In this document: one piece after another, positions 53,736-63,320 of the stretch | Numbering within the stretch: position 1 is the stretch's first letter | Layout: the number at the start of each line of letters is the position of its first letter | Origin: Carpediemonas membranifera | Lineage: Eukaryota > Fornicata | Assembly: GCA_019828565.1 (NCBI GenBank) | Contig: JAHDYR010000008.1 | Coordinates: 124,001-188,000, forward strand | Reading direction: 5' to 3' | DNA length: 64,000 nucleotides | Notes under the pieces: model-generated | Databases searched by the model: none | The model's input: the letters and a program-made list of their open reading frames with translations, nothing else | What the model was told of the DNA's origin: nothing | Translations under genes and position numbers: made by a program

Positions 53736-56700
53736 ATGAGAGGCCCTCAAAGGTGCTCCGGGCCTAGTTTGAGCGTGAAGGTTCATTCTAGAATCTCTTT
53801 GAACCGAGTGCCCCGAAATGCATTCCTGTTTTGCTCCTTCATGCTCTTCTTTTTGGTGGAAGCATCCATATGCGCTCCTCTAGTGGAGGAAACGTGCCCA
53901 TCCACTGTCACATGGGTTAATGAGACCTTTATCGGCTCTATTTCCTTCCCCTCGAACGAAGAACATGTATACTCAGCCTCTTCGACATGCACATGGAAAA
54001 TACAGCCCGATCCCAACCAGCTGGCCCCTGGAGATGAGATTCACGGCATCTGCACGGCGTTCACTCGGCTAAACGTCGAGCGGTTCTACGACATCGTCCG
54101 TGTTTGCGGCGCCACTGAGTCTGGCGCCCTTGACGAGGACAACTGCCACGAGTATAGCGGGCTCTACGACCTGCCCACGCCTCAGTGCTTCGACTCGCCC
54201 GTCGTGTTCGTCCAGTTCGAAGCTGACCGCGGCATGAACTACCACGGGTTCTCGTTGGACTACTACACCAACGTCACGTCGTCCGGAACGGTGTGTGATC
54301 GTCAGCTTGTCATGACCGGTACGACGGTCGACTTCGACTTCACCACGGCCAGCCTGACTGCGGGAGACTCTGTCGACTGCACTTGGGTCTTCCTGACGAC
54401 GAGGGCGAACAACACGGCCGGAGTCTACTTCAAGGAGGGTTCGTCCTCTAGTGGCCGGACCGACCTTGTGTCTTTCGTCAACAGCGGCGCATACGCCCTC
54501 GAGAACATGCTCGCCCCCCGCCAGACACACGCCAAGGCCGTCACGGTCAGCGTGGAGCTGCCGTCGTACACACCAGGGTCCAACGACGTGACCATCGTCG
54601 GCGAGTTCATCTCCCTGACAAACTACGACATCACCCCCATGGACAGCTTCGGCACGCTCGTTGATTGCTCCTCAACGGCCGACCAGACCCGTCTGTGCGC
54701 TGTTGAGCTCAGTAACAACCTATCAAGCTCGACATTCGGGTCGGTACAGGTGCGGCGGCTTGGCGTGGAGTTCTACCAACAAACGTGGGACGAGACCTTC
54801 TTGATTAGCTCAGAATATTCGGGATGTGACGCGTGGACTGGCCCCATGATCGGCTTCAGGCGGGGTGCTCTCATCCATGTCCAACACACGGAAGGCAACG
54901 CTGGATTGTACAGCGGCTGGGTCTTCGCTCGGTTCAATGAGACAGACGACGGCCTTGTCTACGTATCCGACTGGCCCGACGATATTGCTCGGTATTCGGC
55001 GCACTACGACACTACGACGCTCACGCTCAGCTCGATGATGGCAGTCCCCAACACAAACGTCGATAGGTTCGCCGGCACTGGCCAGGGCGTGTTGCCGTCG
55101 ACCGTGGCGATGCTTTACACCTCGTCGCTGCTGTTGGCGTACCCCATGATGTTCAACGACACGGACCCCCTGTACGCCTTCCCCACCGGTCTCGGCCACC
55201 CCCAGCTGCTCAGGCTGCCCAGTGCTCTTCAGCCTAAGGAGATATCGATGACGGAGAAGGTCATCGCGGTCACGGGATGCTATGGCGACGACAACATCCC
55301 AGAGATGTACCTCTTCGCCCGCAACTCAACCGACTCGGCCGGTGGTTTCGTCGACGCCGGGTACTTCAAGCCCATTGCCGACTACACCGCCACTGCATGC
55401 GAGGTGATGCCGGTACAGATCGAATATGACGAGGAAAACGGCCTTACGTATGTCGGGTTGGGTGTACCAAATATGAACAGACTCGACGTCATTGTCATCG
55501 ACGAGTTCTGGGAGACAGATATCGAGGTCGAGGTCGGCCATTGCATCGTCGATCACTACGTCGTCGAGGGCGACGGGTCAATCAAGGTCGGCCGGGAGCC
55601 AAATCCTTCAAGAACGGGAGATATGGCGTATGATATGCTTTCGTACGACATGGCCGGCAAGCGGGTGCTCTTTTACAACGTCGAGAACGTTGTCAACGAT
55701 CGCCGCGCCCTGCCCCCGACGTCGAGTGTGTACTGCCCCCCGGCCCCCGCCACATGCCACGTCGACGCGGCCAGCGCCATCGCGTACGCCCACCCCAACC
55801 GCTTCCTGAACCCCGGCATCCTGGACGAGTACACCGCGCACCCCACGATCATGTGGAGCAACGGGTCTCTGCTGCTCCATACGAGCACGTTCAGGCTGAG
55901 TGAGGTCGATTACCTCATTCACTCGCCTAAGGAATACGACTGCTTCGCCGGTACCCACCGCAGCGAGCAGTACTTCGGCGCCTGCGTCTTCTGTGACCCG
56001 CACACCTTCAGCCCCTTCGGAGAGGACGCTTGCCACGCCTGCACAGACGAGCAGTACTGTCCGGCCGGGGCGTACGCGCCGCTGACGTACTCCGCGCTGG
56101 TGAACGGTACCAGGACGCATAGCCTCGGCATTCCCAGTGAAACTGCGGTCGACTTCAGCTCCTGGGTCATCGACAAGGCCAGCGATTTCGCCGAGCTGAC
56201 CGTTATTGTCACCGTCCTGGTCGCCTTGTTCTACTGTGGTTGCATCTGCTCGTGCTGTATGGTGTTAGAGTCCATCGCGGTCCTCTACATCCACGTCATC
56301 AAGGACCAGGACCGCTTCAAGTCCAAGTGGCACCCCATGCGCTGGTTCGAGGCAGCCCATTCGGCCTTCATCTCGTTTGCACGGCCACTGGATTTAGCGA
56401 AGGAGAAGTTTGTGCCGTTTAACGTCAACCAGGCGACGACGAGATCCAGAAACGGGTACTACGTCTCGTCTCGAGGCAACTGCACCGGCTTTCTGATGAC
56501 TCCATTCTTTGGTATCATTCTCGCGTATCTTTTGATTTACGCCGGTCTCTTTTTCCGTTCATACACTTCTGACGCGTCCAGCAACGAGAGCAACGCCGTT
56601 GTCTCTACTGAACAGCTTAAGCGGTCGTTTATTGATTCAGCCACAACTACTTTGCTCGACTTCGACACTGATCTCGGCTATACATTATACGTGAAACTCA

Positions 56701-57560
56701 TGTATTTCGCTGACATGACTTGTTCCGGCCAGTGCATCGAGTCGCTCACCTCGACTGGCTGCTTCACGAACAACGTGCCATGCCAGGATCTCGACTACCA
56801 CTGCATCGGCGAGTATGTCGACGGTGACCCCGACAAGGGCGGCAACTGTACCATCGTCGTCGAGATCCCCGGCATCGCGCTTCAGTCGACTGCCCAGCTT
56901 GCCGTCGACTTCGGAAGCATTTACACCGAGGCTGTTGAGATCACCGTCGGCCACCGCGTGCTTGGCTGGGAGTCTGTGAGTGATGGGGCGACTGACGCGA
57001 GTGATGCCGCGACTCCGGATGGTATCATCGAGATCAACACGACCGATATGATCCACTTCAGCAAGACAAGCTCCGTATCTCTTTACAATGGAAGCGTCAT
57101 GGCGGGTGATGCAAGTCGCGAGTGGACCAACACGCCTAGTGCTCGTAGGATCCAGCACGCCGACCTGACGGGCACCCGGTTCAGAGAGAGCGCCATGTCA
57201 TCGTTCGATTTCACCCCCAAACCGTCCTTTGACTCGCAGACGACTACTGACTACATCATTTCCGAGTCCGTGCCGATGAGAGTCATTCTAGACCTCGAGA
57301 CGAACATCCCAGTTGCTCTAACGACCAAGTCGCGGGTTCTCAACATTTCTGGTGTCATTACCGCGCTGTTTGTGACCGTCTTTGCAGTTTACAAGGCCTA
57401 TGTAGGTGTGTTGGTCGCTGCAAAGTATTTCGTCTCTAATGGTCGCCAGCTTCTCAAGGTTGTCACAGCCAAGGTCAAGGGACGCTCGTCACCATATTCT
57501 GGGATGTCGACGTCGAACCCCTTGACGAGGTCGCCCTCGGCGGTGTTGGCTACATTCTGA
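53736..57560 (+). CDS. Large cell-surface protein with CUB-like domain
   Basis: 1274 residues. Signal anchor or late signal peptide at ~30-47 (LFCSFMLFFLVEASICA). A CUB-like domain follows (~53-185: STCTWKIQPDP, VERFYDIVRVCG, FVQFEADRGMNYHGFSLDYYT), then a long beta-rich ectodomain, a Cys-rich knot (FGACVFCDPHTFSPFGEDACHACTDEQYCPAG, here cited in parts) before the first membrane helix (~825-850: VIVTVLVALFYCGCICSCC), a cytosolic loop, a second helix (~925), a second ectodomain with several Cys, and a last helix near the C-terminus (~1205). Many N-glycosylation sequons. Probably a plasma-membrane receptor or adhesin; no named family. Confidence 0.7.
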   Translation: MRGPQRCSGPSLSVKVHSRISLNRVPRNAFLFCSFMLFFLVEASICAPLVEETCPSTVTWVNETFIGSISFPSNEEHVYSASSTCTWKIQPDPNQLAPGDEIHGICTAFTRLNVERFYDIVRVCGATESGALDEDNCHEYSGLYDLPTPQCFDSPVVFVQFEADRGMNYHGFSLDYYTNVTSSGTVCDRQLVMTGTTVDFDFTTASLTAGDSVDCTWVFLTTRANNTAGVYFKEGSSSSGRTDLVSFVNSGAYALENMLAPRQTHAKAVTVSVELPSYTPGSNDVTIVGEFISLTNYDITPMDSFGTLVDCSSTADQTRLCAVELSNNLSSSTFGSVQVRRLGVEFYQQTWDETFLISSEYSGCDAWTGPMIGFRRGALIHVQHTEGNAGLYSGWVFARFNETDDGLVYVSDWPDDIARYSAHYDTTTLTLSSMMAVPNTNVDRFAGTGQGVLPSTVAMLYTSSLLLAYPMMFNDTDPLYAFPTGLGHPQLLRLPSALQPKEISMTEKVIAVTGCYGDDNIPEMYLFARNSTDSAGGFVDAGYFKPIADYTATACEVMPVQIEYDEENGLTYVGLGVPNMNRLDVIVIDEFWETDIEVEVGHCIVDHYVVEGDGSIKVGREPNPSRTGDMAYDMLSYDMAGKRVLFYNVENVVNDRRALPPTSSVYCPPAPATCHVDAASAIAYAHPNRFLNPGILDEYTAHPTIMWSNGSLLLHTSTFRLSEVDYLIHSPKEYDCFAGTHRSEQYFGACVFCDPHTFSPFGEDACHACTDEQYCPAGAYAPLTYSALVNGTRTHSLGIPSETAVDFSSWVIDKASDFAELTVIVTVLVALFYCGCICSCCMVLESIAVLYIHVIKDQDRFKSKWHPMRWFEAAHSAFISFARPLDLAKEKFVPFNVNQATTRSRNGYYVSSRGNCTGFLMTPFFGIILAYLLIYAGLFFRSYTSDASSNESNAVVSTEQLKRSFIDSATTTLLDFDTDLGYTLYVKLMYFADMTCSGQCIESLTSTGCFTNNVPCQDLDYHCIGEYVDGDPDKGGNCTIVVEIPGIALQSTAQLAVDFGSIYTEAVEITVGHRVLGWESVSDGATDASDAATPDGIIEINTTDMIHFSKTSSVSLYNGSVMAGDASREWTNTPSARRIQHADLTGTRFRESAMSSFDFTPKPSFDSQTTTDYIISESVPMRVILDLETNIPVALTTKSRVLNISGVITALFVTVFAVYKAYVGVLVAAKYFVSNGRQLLKVVTAKVKGRSSPYSGMSTSNPLTRSPSAVLATF

Positions 57561-57581
57561 GATTCAGGGTATTTCACGGAT

Positions 57582-59231
57582 TTAGCAGAACGTGATTCTA
57601 TTGCGGATAAAGGCACGCTCTAATTCACTTGTTTCCGGCAGGCTTTCAACACTCGCTGATTCATCGACAGAAACCCGTCTGACCTGCCGTTTGAATTCAT
57701 CATTTGGTCCCTCTCCGTCAGGGAGTCGACGGAGCTCTGCCCCTTCCTCTAAAGATACGGTCACCCAACCCCCCGAGCTATCCATGAAGCACGGCTTCGA
57801 ATCCCTGTAAGAAAACTCGATTGCTTCGAATGGAAGCGTGAAGACGCCGCAATGACGATCAACGCACGTTGTTTCACTGATGGAAGACCAGCAAATTCGG
57901 TTGAAGTCGACATAGAATCGGATTACAGCTGTAGGGAAGCACAGTGGTGTCGCAGTAATGCATTTTCCTCCACATTCATGGCTTGGCAGAAGGCCAGACT
58001 TCTCGAGAATGCCGGAAACTTCACCTGCAAACAAAATTTGCCGGTCGCTTATAAAATAGTTGTCCTGGTAGCTGGAATGATAGATATCATAGACCCTGAA
58101 TGGAAGATCGACAAGACCGCTCATTGAGCCGCAATGCCCCAGACCGAGGCGACCGTCGTAGTTGTCGCCAGATATAAGTTGTCTGAATGGATCTGTTTGT
58201 GTCACAATCTTGAAGGACCCGCCGGATATGATTTGATCGGGAACGAAGCCTTGGGGGCACGGGACGGTATTGAACACGCGAGAGTCGACCGCATCCTCAA
58301 TATACTGGGATACGGTTCGACCAACCATGACTAGACCCACCGGTGTCAAAAGGAATGTGTCAAACCGCCCGATTGTGACATCAGTGACAAGTTCATTCTT
58401 GTGCCATACCGGCAGGCCGGCCTCGAACTCTGTGACACGGGGGCAAGCTTGGAATGTGAGACGTGTGGGAACTCGAATGACAGATGAGAGCATGCCGAGA
58501 AGGGTCCCTGACCCAGTACCATAAATACCCCTTGGAGTTACGTAAATGCAGGTCGACCCATCGTAAGTGAAGTGCTCCATCACTGGAGGCAGCCTCAGCT
58601 GCGTGTAGTAGCAGTCCTTGGGCCTGTAGCTGTGCGATCGAATGAACACTCTGCCGCTGTATTGCCTTGTCGAGCATGTCTGGTGAGATGAGTGCCGCCC
58701 GTCCATCTCGGCAACAGTATGGGTAAAGAAGGTCTTCTTGCACAGAAACCAGAGTTGCTTGGATGCGTTGGACGCTTTTTGCTGCTTTTCCTGGTCAAGA
58801 AGGTCGGGGTTGGCTCCACTCGCCATCATCACGGCCCACAGCGTGCCTTGTAGCAGGGTGTGCATGGCGGTTGGCAGCTCCTGCCCTTCCGTGAGCTCAA
58901 CGTTCATGGAGAGCTGGGGGCCGTCTGTGAGGATCGAGCGGGCGCGGTCGAGGAGGCGTTGAGCGTTTGGTTTGAGAAGGGGAATGGCCCTGAGCATTGC
59001 AAGGAGTTTTGTTGCTGTCGGTTCGGCTTCGCCATCAATACGGTTCATATATGGTCGCATACTCCTCATATTCCGCTGAAAGTGTTCATTGAATGCATGA
59101 GTGATAAGCGATGGAATATCTCCAGCAACTGTTGCTGTCGCGACAGTTGAATAGCGATACGCGTCTATAATGTCTTCTTCAAGACTTGTATCATTGTCCA
59201 ACGAACTTAAATCCTGCTTCCAGCGATTCAT
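57582..59231 (-). CDS. RCC1-like repeat protein, intact copy
   Basis: 549 residues from the ATG at 59231 (frame open to 59291 without ATG). The N-terminal ~180 residues are helical and conserved with the broken copy (NAQRLLDRARSILTDGPQLSMNVEL). The C-terminal part has beta repeats of the RCC1 kind: TPRGIYGTGSGTLLGM, LISGDNYDGRLGLGH, YFISDRQILFAGE. Only about four to five blades are clear, against seven in RCC1. RCC1-type propellers often act as exchange factors or protein adaptors. The paralogue at 18785-20428 is frameshifted. The stop codon is only 21 bp from that of the convergent CUB gene. Confidence 0.7.
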   Translation of the reverse strand: MNRWKQDLSSLDNDTSLEEDIIDAYRYSTVATATVAGDIPSLITHAFNEHFQRNMRSMRPYMNRIDGEAEPTATKLLAMLRAIPLLKPNAQRLLDRARSILTDGPQLSMNVELTEGQELPTAMHTLLQGTLWAVMMASGANPDLLDQEKQQKASNASKQLWFLCKKTFFTHTVAEMDGRHSSHQTCSTRQYSGRVFIRSHSYRPKDCYYTQLRLPPVMEHFTYDGSTCIYVTPRGIYGTGSGTLLGMLSSVIRVPTRLTFQACPRVTEFEAGLPVWHKNELVTDVTIGRFDTFLLTPVGLVMVGRTVSQYIEDAVDSRVFNTVPCPQGFVPDQIISGGSFKIVTQTDPFRQLISGDNYDGRLGLGHCGSMSGLVDLPFRVYDIYHSSYQDNYFISDRQILFAGEVSGILEKSGLLPSHECGGKCITATPLCFPTAVIRFYVDFNRICWSSISETTCVDRHCGVFTLPFEAIEFSYRDSKPCFMDSSGGWVTVSLEEGAELRRLPDGEGPNDEFKRQVRRVSVDESASVESLPETSELERAFIRNRITFC

Positions 59232-59319
59232 CTGCACGTCAGTTTCAGAGCGACCCAACCTCACGAGGTCGAATGGCAGCAGACGGTTCAATAGTGTCCC
59301 TTCTTGCGTGGAGCTCCTC

Positions 59320-59590
59320 TAAGTGCCCATTACTACCGTGTTACACTCGAACTGTTGCCCATGGATCAATGTCTGCTTGAACGATGGTCTGGATGAATGA
59401 ATGGTCGGGTCAGTCGCCTCGTACTCCTCCACCTCGGCCAGGCCGTGCGAAACATCAGATGCCGTGAACCACTGGCCAGTCTGGTCACAGAAATTGTGTG
59501 AACGCGTCTGCTGCCAACGGAAGGGTGAAGGTATGGCCGTCGTCGGTCAGAGCACATAGGCCGTTCTTCGGCGTTCTCCGGCGATCGACT
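59320..59590 (-). pseudogene. Fragment of a third RCC1-like gene
   Basis: Minus-strand sequence in two frames resembles the RCC1-like C-terminus: NGLCALTDDGHTFTLP (~59570-59520) and, after a frame change, DQTGQWFTASDVSHGLAEVEE (~59490-59430), the latter matching DSADQWFSVAKVSDGTAKLVEE of the copy at 18785. There is no start and no remaining upstream part. It ends just upstream of the intact RCC1-like gene and just downstream of the duplicated homeobox-promoter segment, so it looks like the remnant of a locus duplication. Confidence 0.6.
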
Positions 59591-59717
59591 CTGGCGGGGA
59601 GACCTCACATGCCTCGTCTCACCATGCCGCATCGCAAGCACTGCAAAGTGTCGCACTCATGACCTCGCGGGTCTGGCCCCGTCCGTCTTCTCGAAGGGGG
59701 CAGCTGACCCCGCCCTC

Positions 59718-59917
59718 AGCGAGGCATTATGACTAGTGGTGTACGTTTGCTGCTTTTGAGAATAGCTGCATGTCATATCAGACATGTCATTACTGTTGCC
59801 ATACAGTGGTCAAGGATGGTCAGCGATTGAGACCATCACAGCACTGGCTGGGGTAGCAGGAGGCGAGGGTGTGTGAGAGGAATATACCAGGGCGGCCTTC
59901 TGTCTTTTGGCCATCAA
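59718..59917 (-). repeat. Duplicated promoter-plus-start segment, copy 2
   Basis: About 200 bp matching 21343-21542. On the minus strand it ends ATG CCT CGC TGA: the first three codons of the homeobox-like gene are kept, then a stop, and the rest of that gene is absent. The remaining DNA to 60146 has no supported feature. Confidence 0.8.
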
Positions 59918-60146
59918 AAGTGCACCCTGCTACTCCGCCACCTCATTCCCACATGTCTGCCCCGTTCTCTTTGTCACGACAACATGACTCCCCCTGTCGA
60001 ATCAGCCATCGCGATCGACCCCCGCCGAGTGTGACCAATGAGCTGCCTCCTTGCCGTCCTTGGTCTCGTCTCACTGAGTCGTTGCTCCCTTTTCCGTCCC
60101 ATCGCCAGTGCCCAAGGTCTATATTTATCGTATTAATACAATCCCC

Positions 60147-63100
60147 CTAATTAAGAGTGGAGTAAGCAAGACTAATAGTCTGCCGATCGACCAGATCCTG
60201 GCTCACATTCAGCCCGAGCTTCTTGGCATATCTACACGCGATATCCAACAGCACCAAAACCTGTGCCCCGCCTGATCCGGTGGCCAGTTTGACCAAAGAA
60301 GACCGCGCCAAGGACTCTATAAACTCTTGAACCATGCTGCCGTCGTCTGCTATGTTCAGACAGAACATCACGGCGGCGCAGGGGGCCACGTGGAAGTTGT
60401 TACGGAAACCCTTGACTGATCGGACGTAGCGCTGCTCCGGGATGGAGGAAAGCGTCGCGGCAAGGGCGACGGGGAGAATCGGCCAGAGATGGTGGGTCTT
60501 ACGATCGCCGAGGGCGTGGCTGCACTTTGTTTTGGCATCATCCCGCATTTTAAGGTCAGTTGCATGGATTCCGGCGCCGTCTAGGAGCATATCGCGAAGA
60601 ATCACCGCGTTTCCTGCAAACACGAGGCCCTGGACCAACTCGGGTGCGGATTGGAACGATACGTCCCACGCATCGCCTTTGAGTAGGGCAGCATTCGCCG
60701 TGCGAACAGCACTCTCGTTCGTGGTCAAAAAGTTGAGGCATCTGGCGACCTCCGAGAAAGCCATACGTAGAAGCTCGCCAGCGCCGTACTGAGTGCCCTC
60801 TGAGCCAATCACATCGACCAGCGCCCTCATCTCTGGGCGCTCGGTGACCTGGTCGACCTGACATTGCACGAGCTGGGCGTTCAGTGCCGCCTTGAACGGC
60901 GTGAGCGGGGTTTTTGACTGAGTCATGCGCTCAACCACTTCTTGGAGAGGCGAAGGCTTGCCGAGCATGCGCTGTTGCCTATCAGCCCATCGGTCTGGAG
61001 CGGGGCTGAACTCGTTGCTCTGGTCGTTGTAAAGGACGGTTGGTTGAGCCCCGCGTGTATGGATCGTGAGGAACGGGTCAACCGCACGCATGAAACCTGA
61101 CACCACAGGCCCACTCCGGCTCGGGTCGACCATCATATTAAGGAACGAAGCCGAGTCGACCGGGAAAACTGGTGCTAGCTCGATCACAGCGGCAATGTAT
61201 GATTGGATCACAAGAAGGAGGACTGTGGGCCTCGGGAACGACTCAGCCATCAAAGAACGGACGAAGGCAGCGGCGTCTGCATTGATTCTTCCAGCAATGA
61301 GTGCGGCCGGGTCGACTTCGACTCCGTGCAGTCTAAGGCTCTGCGGCAGGTCTGTGAGGGCGTCTGTGAGTTCCGTGTATATGGACTTGTGCTCCTCGAT
61401 GAGGGCGCCCAAGGCTGCTGTGGTCTTCGGGGGGAGAGTGACGCCGGTTTGGGCGGGCATCGCTTCGACTGCCGCGAGCAGTTTATGGCCGGCGAGACGT
61501 TGGATGTTCGTCACGATGCTGTCTGCACCAGCCTGGACGATGGACTTAGCCAGTGTATCTGCTGCCTCGCCTGCCAGATCAAAGGCCAACTCCGTGGCTT
61601 GTGTGAATGTCGCCTGGGCGATCGCGAATATGAGCTGGAAACCGTCGTTGGGCATGCGTCGCGTGTGGGCAATAACATCATCCCTTATCCCATCGCTAAG
61701 CAAGCTTGTCGAGGGATGAATAACCGCGGCGAGACCGACCCCGCTCGACCAAGGCCGGTGGGGGAGGACATACAGGGGGAGATGGCCATGGGCGTTCGTG
61801 TAAGCCGCTACAGCCTTGTACGCGGCGTCGATGAAAGAGAGGAGAGTCACATGGCGCCGGATCCCCCGCATCTGGCAGAGACTTGACTCAATATCTGACC
61901 AGGCCGCCCTGATATCTTCCCCGACCGCCATCTGGCCTCTGAGCTTCTCCAACTTGGTAGACACCTCAGTGGGGGCGGCGTCGGGGTATTCTCGGACCGC
62001 AGCGTCAAGCATAGCTGCGCCATCGCCATGGTTCGCGGTTGCTAGTGCCAGCCGGTCAACGAGGGCAAGGCCTGCGGCGGCCCCGAGCAAACAACGGACG
62101 TCTGAGTCATCGAGCTTGTCCTTAGTGGATGTATCGCGTGCTCTGACAACAGAGATAATCATTTGATCAAAAAGGAGGACGGCAACGATGTGAACGAACC
62201 GAGGGCGGACTGTACCGTCTGCAATGGCCGCCCGGGCCTTTGCGATGAATGCATTGGCGGTCTGTACGGCTGTAGTGGCTGAGCACTGGCTTCTTAGTGT
62301 CTTGGCCAGCTGTTTGTCCCCCTTCATGGTGATTGCGGTGATCTCGTCGTGTCTGAGAGAGTACTTTCCACTTGGGGTGAGTTGAAGGACTGGAAGGAGC
62401 TCCATGAGGCCTGCTAGAAGGCCGATGGGGGAATTATTGTCGCCAACACGGCCGGCAACACCAGGAATCATTACCCCGGCAAGCAGGATGGCTGGGAACA
62501 CAGAGGCGTCGGCTTGCGGGTCCGTGAGACCGGCCACAATGTTACGGCCGGCCATGGCTGCGGGCATCATGGCAATAATGGAGGACCGCAGCTTCGACGA
62601 GAGCGAGCGAAGCATGCTTATCATTTGATTGGTGAATGGTGACTCGATGAGGCTGAAGATGGCCTCCTCGGTAAGCTGGGGCGGCATGCCCACGGCATCC
62701 CTTACCCTGGCGAGCATGGCCAGCCTGGCCCTGATTTGCGGCAATCTGGACGGAAGCATGGCAATGCGGATGTAGTTCTCGAGAAGACGGTAGTATGGGT
62801 AGGCGAGGATGGGAGTATGAACGACGGATATGGTCTCAAAGTCGTTCATCACCTTGTAAAGAACCTGGTATGCAGTCTCGAGCCAACGGTGGAGGTGCTC
62901 CATCAGAGCGTAGAGGGGGGTGTACCACTCCACGAGCTCCTGGGCCCGGGGCTCGAGTGTCTTGTATGCAGGAAGGCTCGTGAAGCCTGGTGGAACGTGA
63001 GGAAACTTCTGATCCAGGGATTTGAACAGCTTGGCGGTGGTGCTGTCCTTCTCGAGCTCGTGGAGGTAATCATCGGGCTGTATCTGATCAATCGTCTCTA

Positions 63101-63245
63101 AAATACTGCGAGACTCTCCTATTAGGATCTCGAGCGCTCTTAAAGCCATCGTTGTCGTTCGTCCTGTTTCTGGAAATTTATCCAAGAGGACCTCGGTGGG
63201 CCAGGATGAATTGAGCTGCCGCTGAGTCTCATTTGGCAGTATCAT
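60147..63245 (-). CDS. NCKAP1: NCKAP1/HEM-family WAVE complex subunit
   Basis: 1032 residues from the ATG at 63245. All-helical, length close to NCKAP1 (~1130). Family blocks: KSLDQKFPHVP, HTPILAYPYYRLLENYIRIAMLPSRLP (cited in part; the Y-x-LL region of HEM proteins), and near the C-terminus NNFHVAPCAAVMFCLNIADD...VQEFIESLARSSL with VLVLLDIA, in the same order as the NCKAP1 C-terminus. NCKAP1 (Nap1/HEM) pairs with CYFIP/Sra1 in the WAVE complex, which activates Arp2/3 for actin branching at the cell edge. Identity is inferred from scattered blocks, so some doubt remains. It shares a 75-bp divergent spacer with importin alpha. Confidence 0.75.
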   Translation of the reverse strand: MILPNETQRQLNSSWPTEVLLDKFPETGRTTTMALRALEILIGESRSILETIDQIQPDDYLHELEKDSTTAKLFKSLDQKFPHVPPGFTSLPAYKTLEPRAQELVEWYTPLYALMEHLHRWLETAYQVLYKVMNDFETISVVHTPILAYPYYRLLENYIRIAMLPSRLPQIRARLAMLARVRDAVGMPPQLTEEAIFSLIESPFTNQMISMLRSLSSKLRSSIIAMMPAAMAGRNIVAGLTDPQADASVFPAILLAGVMIPGVAGRVGDNNSPIGLLAGLMELLPVLQLTPSGKYSLRHDEITAITMKGDKQLAKTLRSQCSATTAVQTANAFIAKARAAIADGTVRPRFVHIVAVLLFDQMIISVVRARDTSTKDKLDDSDVRCLLGAAAGLALVDRLALATANHGDGAAMLDAAVREYPDAAPTEVSTKLEKLRGQMAVGEDIRAAWSDIESSLCQMRGIRRHVTLLSFIDAAYKAVAAYTNAHGHLPLYVLPHRPWSSGVGLAAVIHPSTSLLSDGIRDDVIAHTRRMPNDGFQLIFAIAQATFTQATELAFDLAGEAADTLAKSIVQAGADSIVTNIQRLAGHKLLAAVEAMPAQTGVTLPPKTTAALGALIEEHKSIYTELTDALTDLPQSLRLHGVEVDPAALIAGRINADAAAFVRSLMAESFPRPTVLLLVIQSYIAAVIELAPVFPVDSASFLNMMVDPSRSGPVVSGFMRAVDPFLTIHTRGAQPTVLYNDQSNEFSPAPDRWADRQQRMLGKPSPLQEVVERMTQSKTPLTPFKAALNAQLVQCQVDQVTERPEMRALVDVIGSEGTQYGAGELLRMAFSEVARCLNFLTTNESAVRTANAALLKGDAWDVSFQSAPELVQGLVFAGNAVILRDMLLDGAGIHATDLKMRDDAKTKCSHALGDRKTHHLWPILPVALAATLSSIPEQRYVRSVKGFRNNFHVAPCAAVMFCLNIADDGSMVQEFIESLARSSLVKLATGSGGAQVLVLLDIACRYAKKLGLNVSQDLVDRQTISLAYSTLN

Positions 63246-63320
63246 GTCACCTAAGTCGCCAATCACGCTGTCAGTAAACTCACAGTAAAACCCAGCAGTT
63301 TAAGGGCAAGGAAAATCGAA

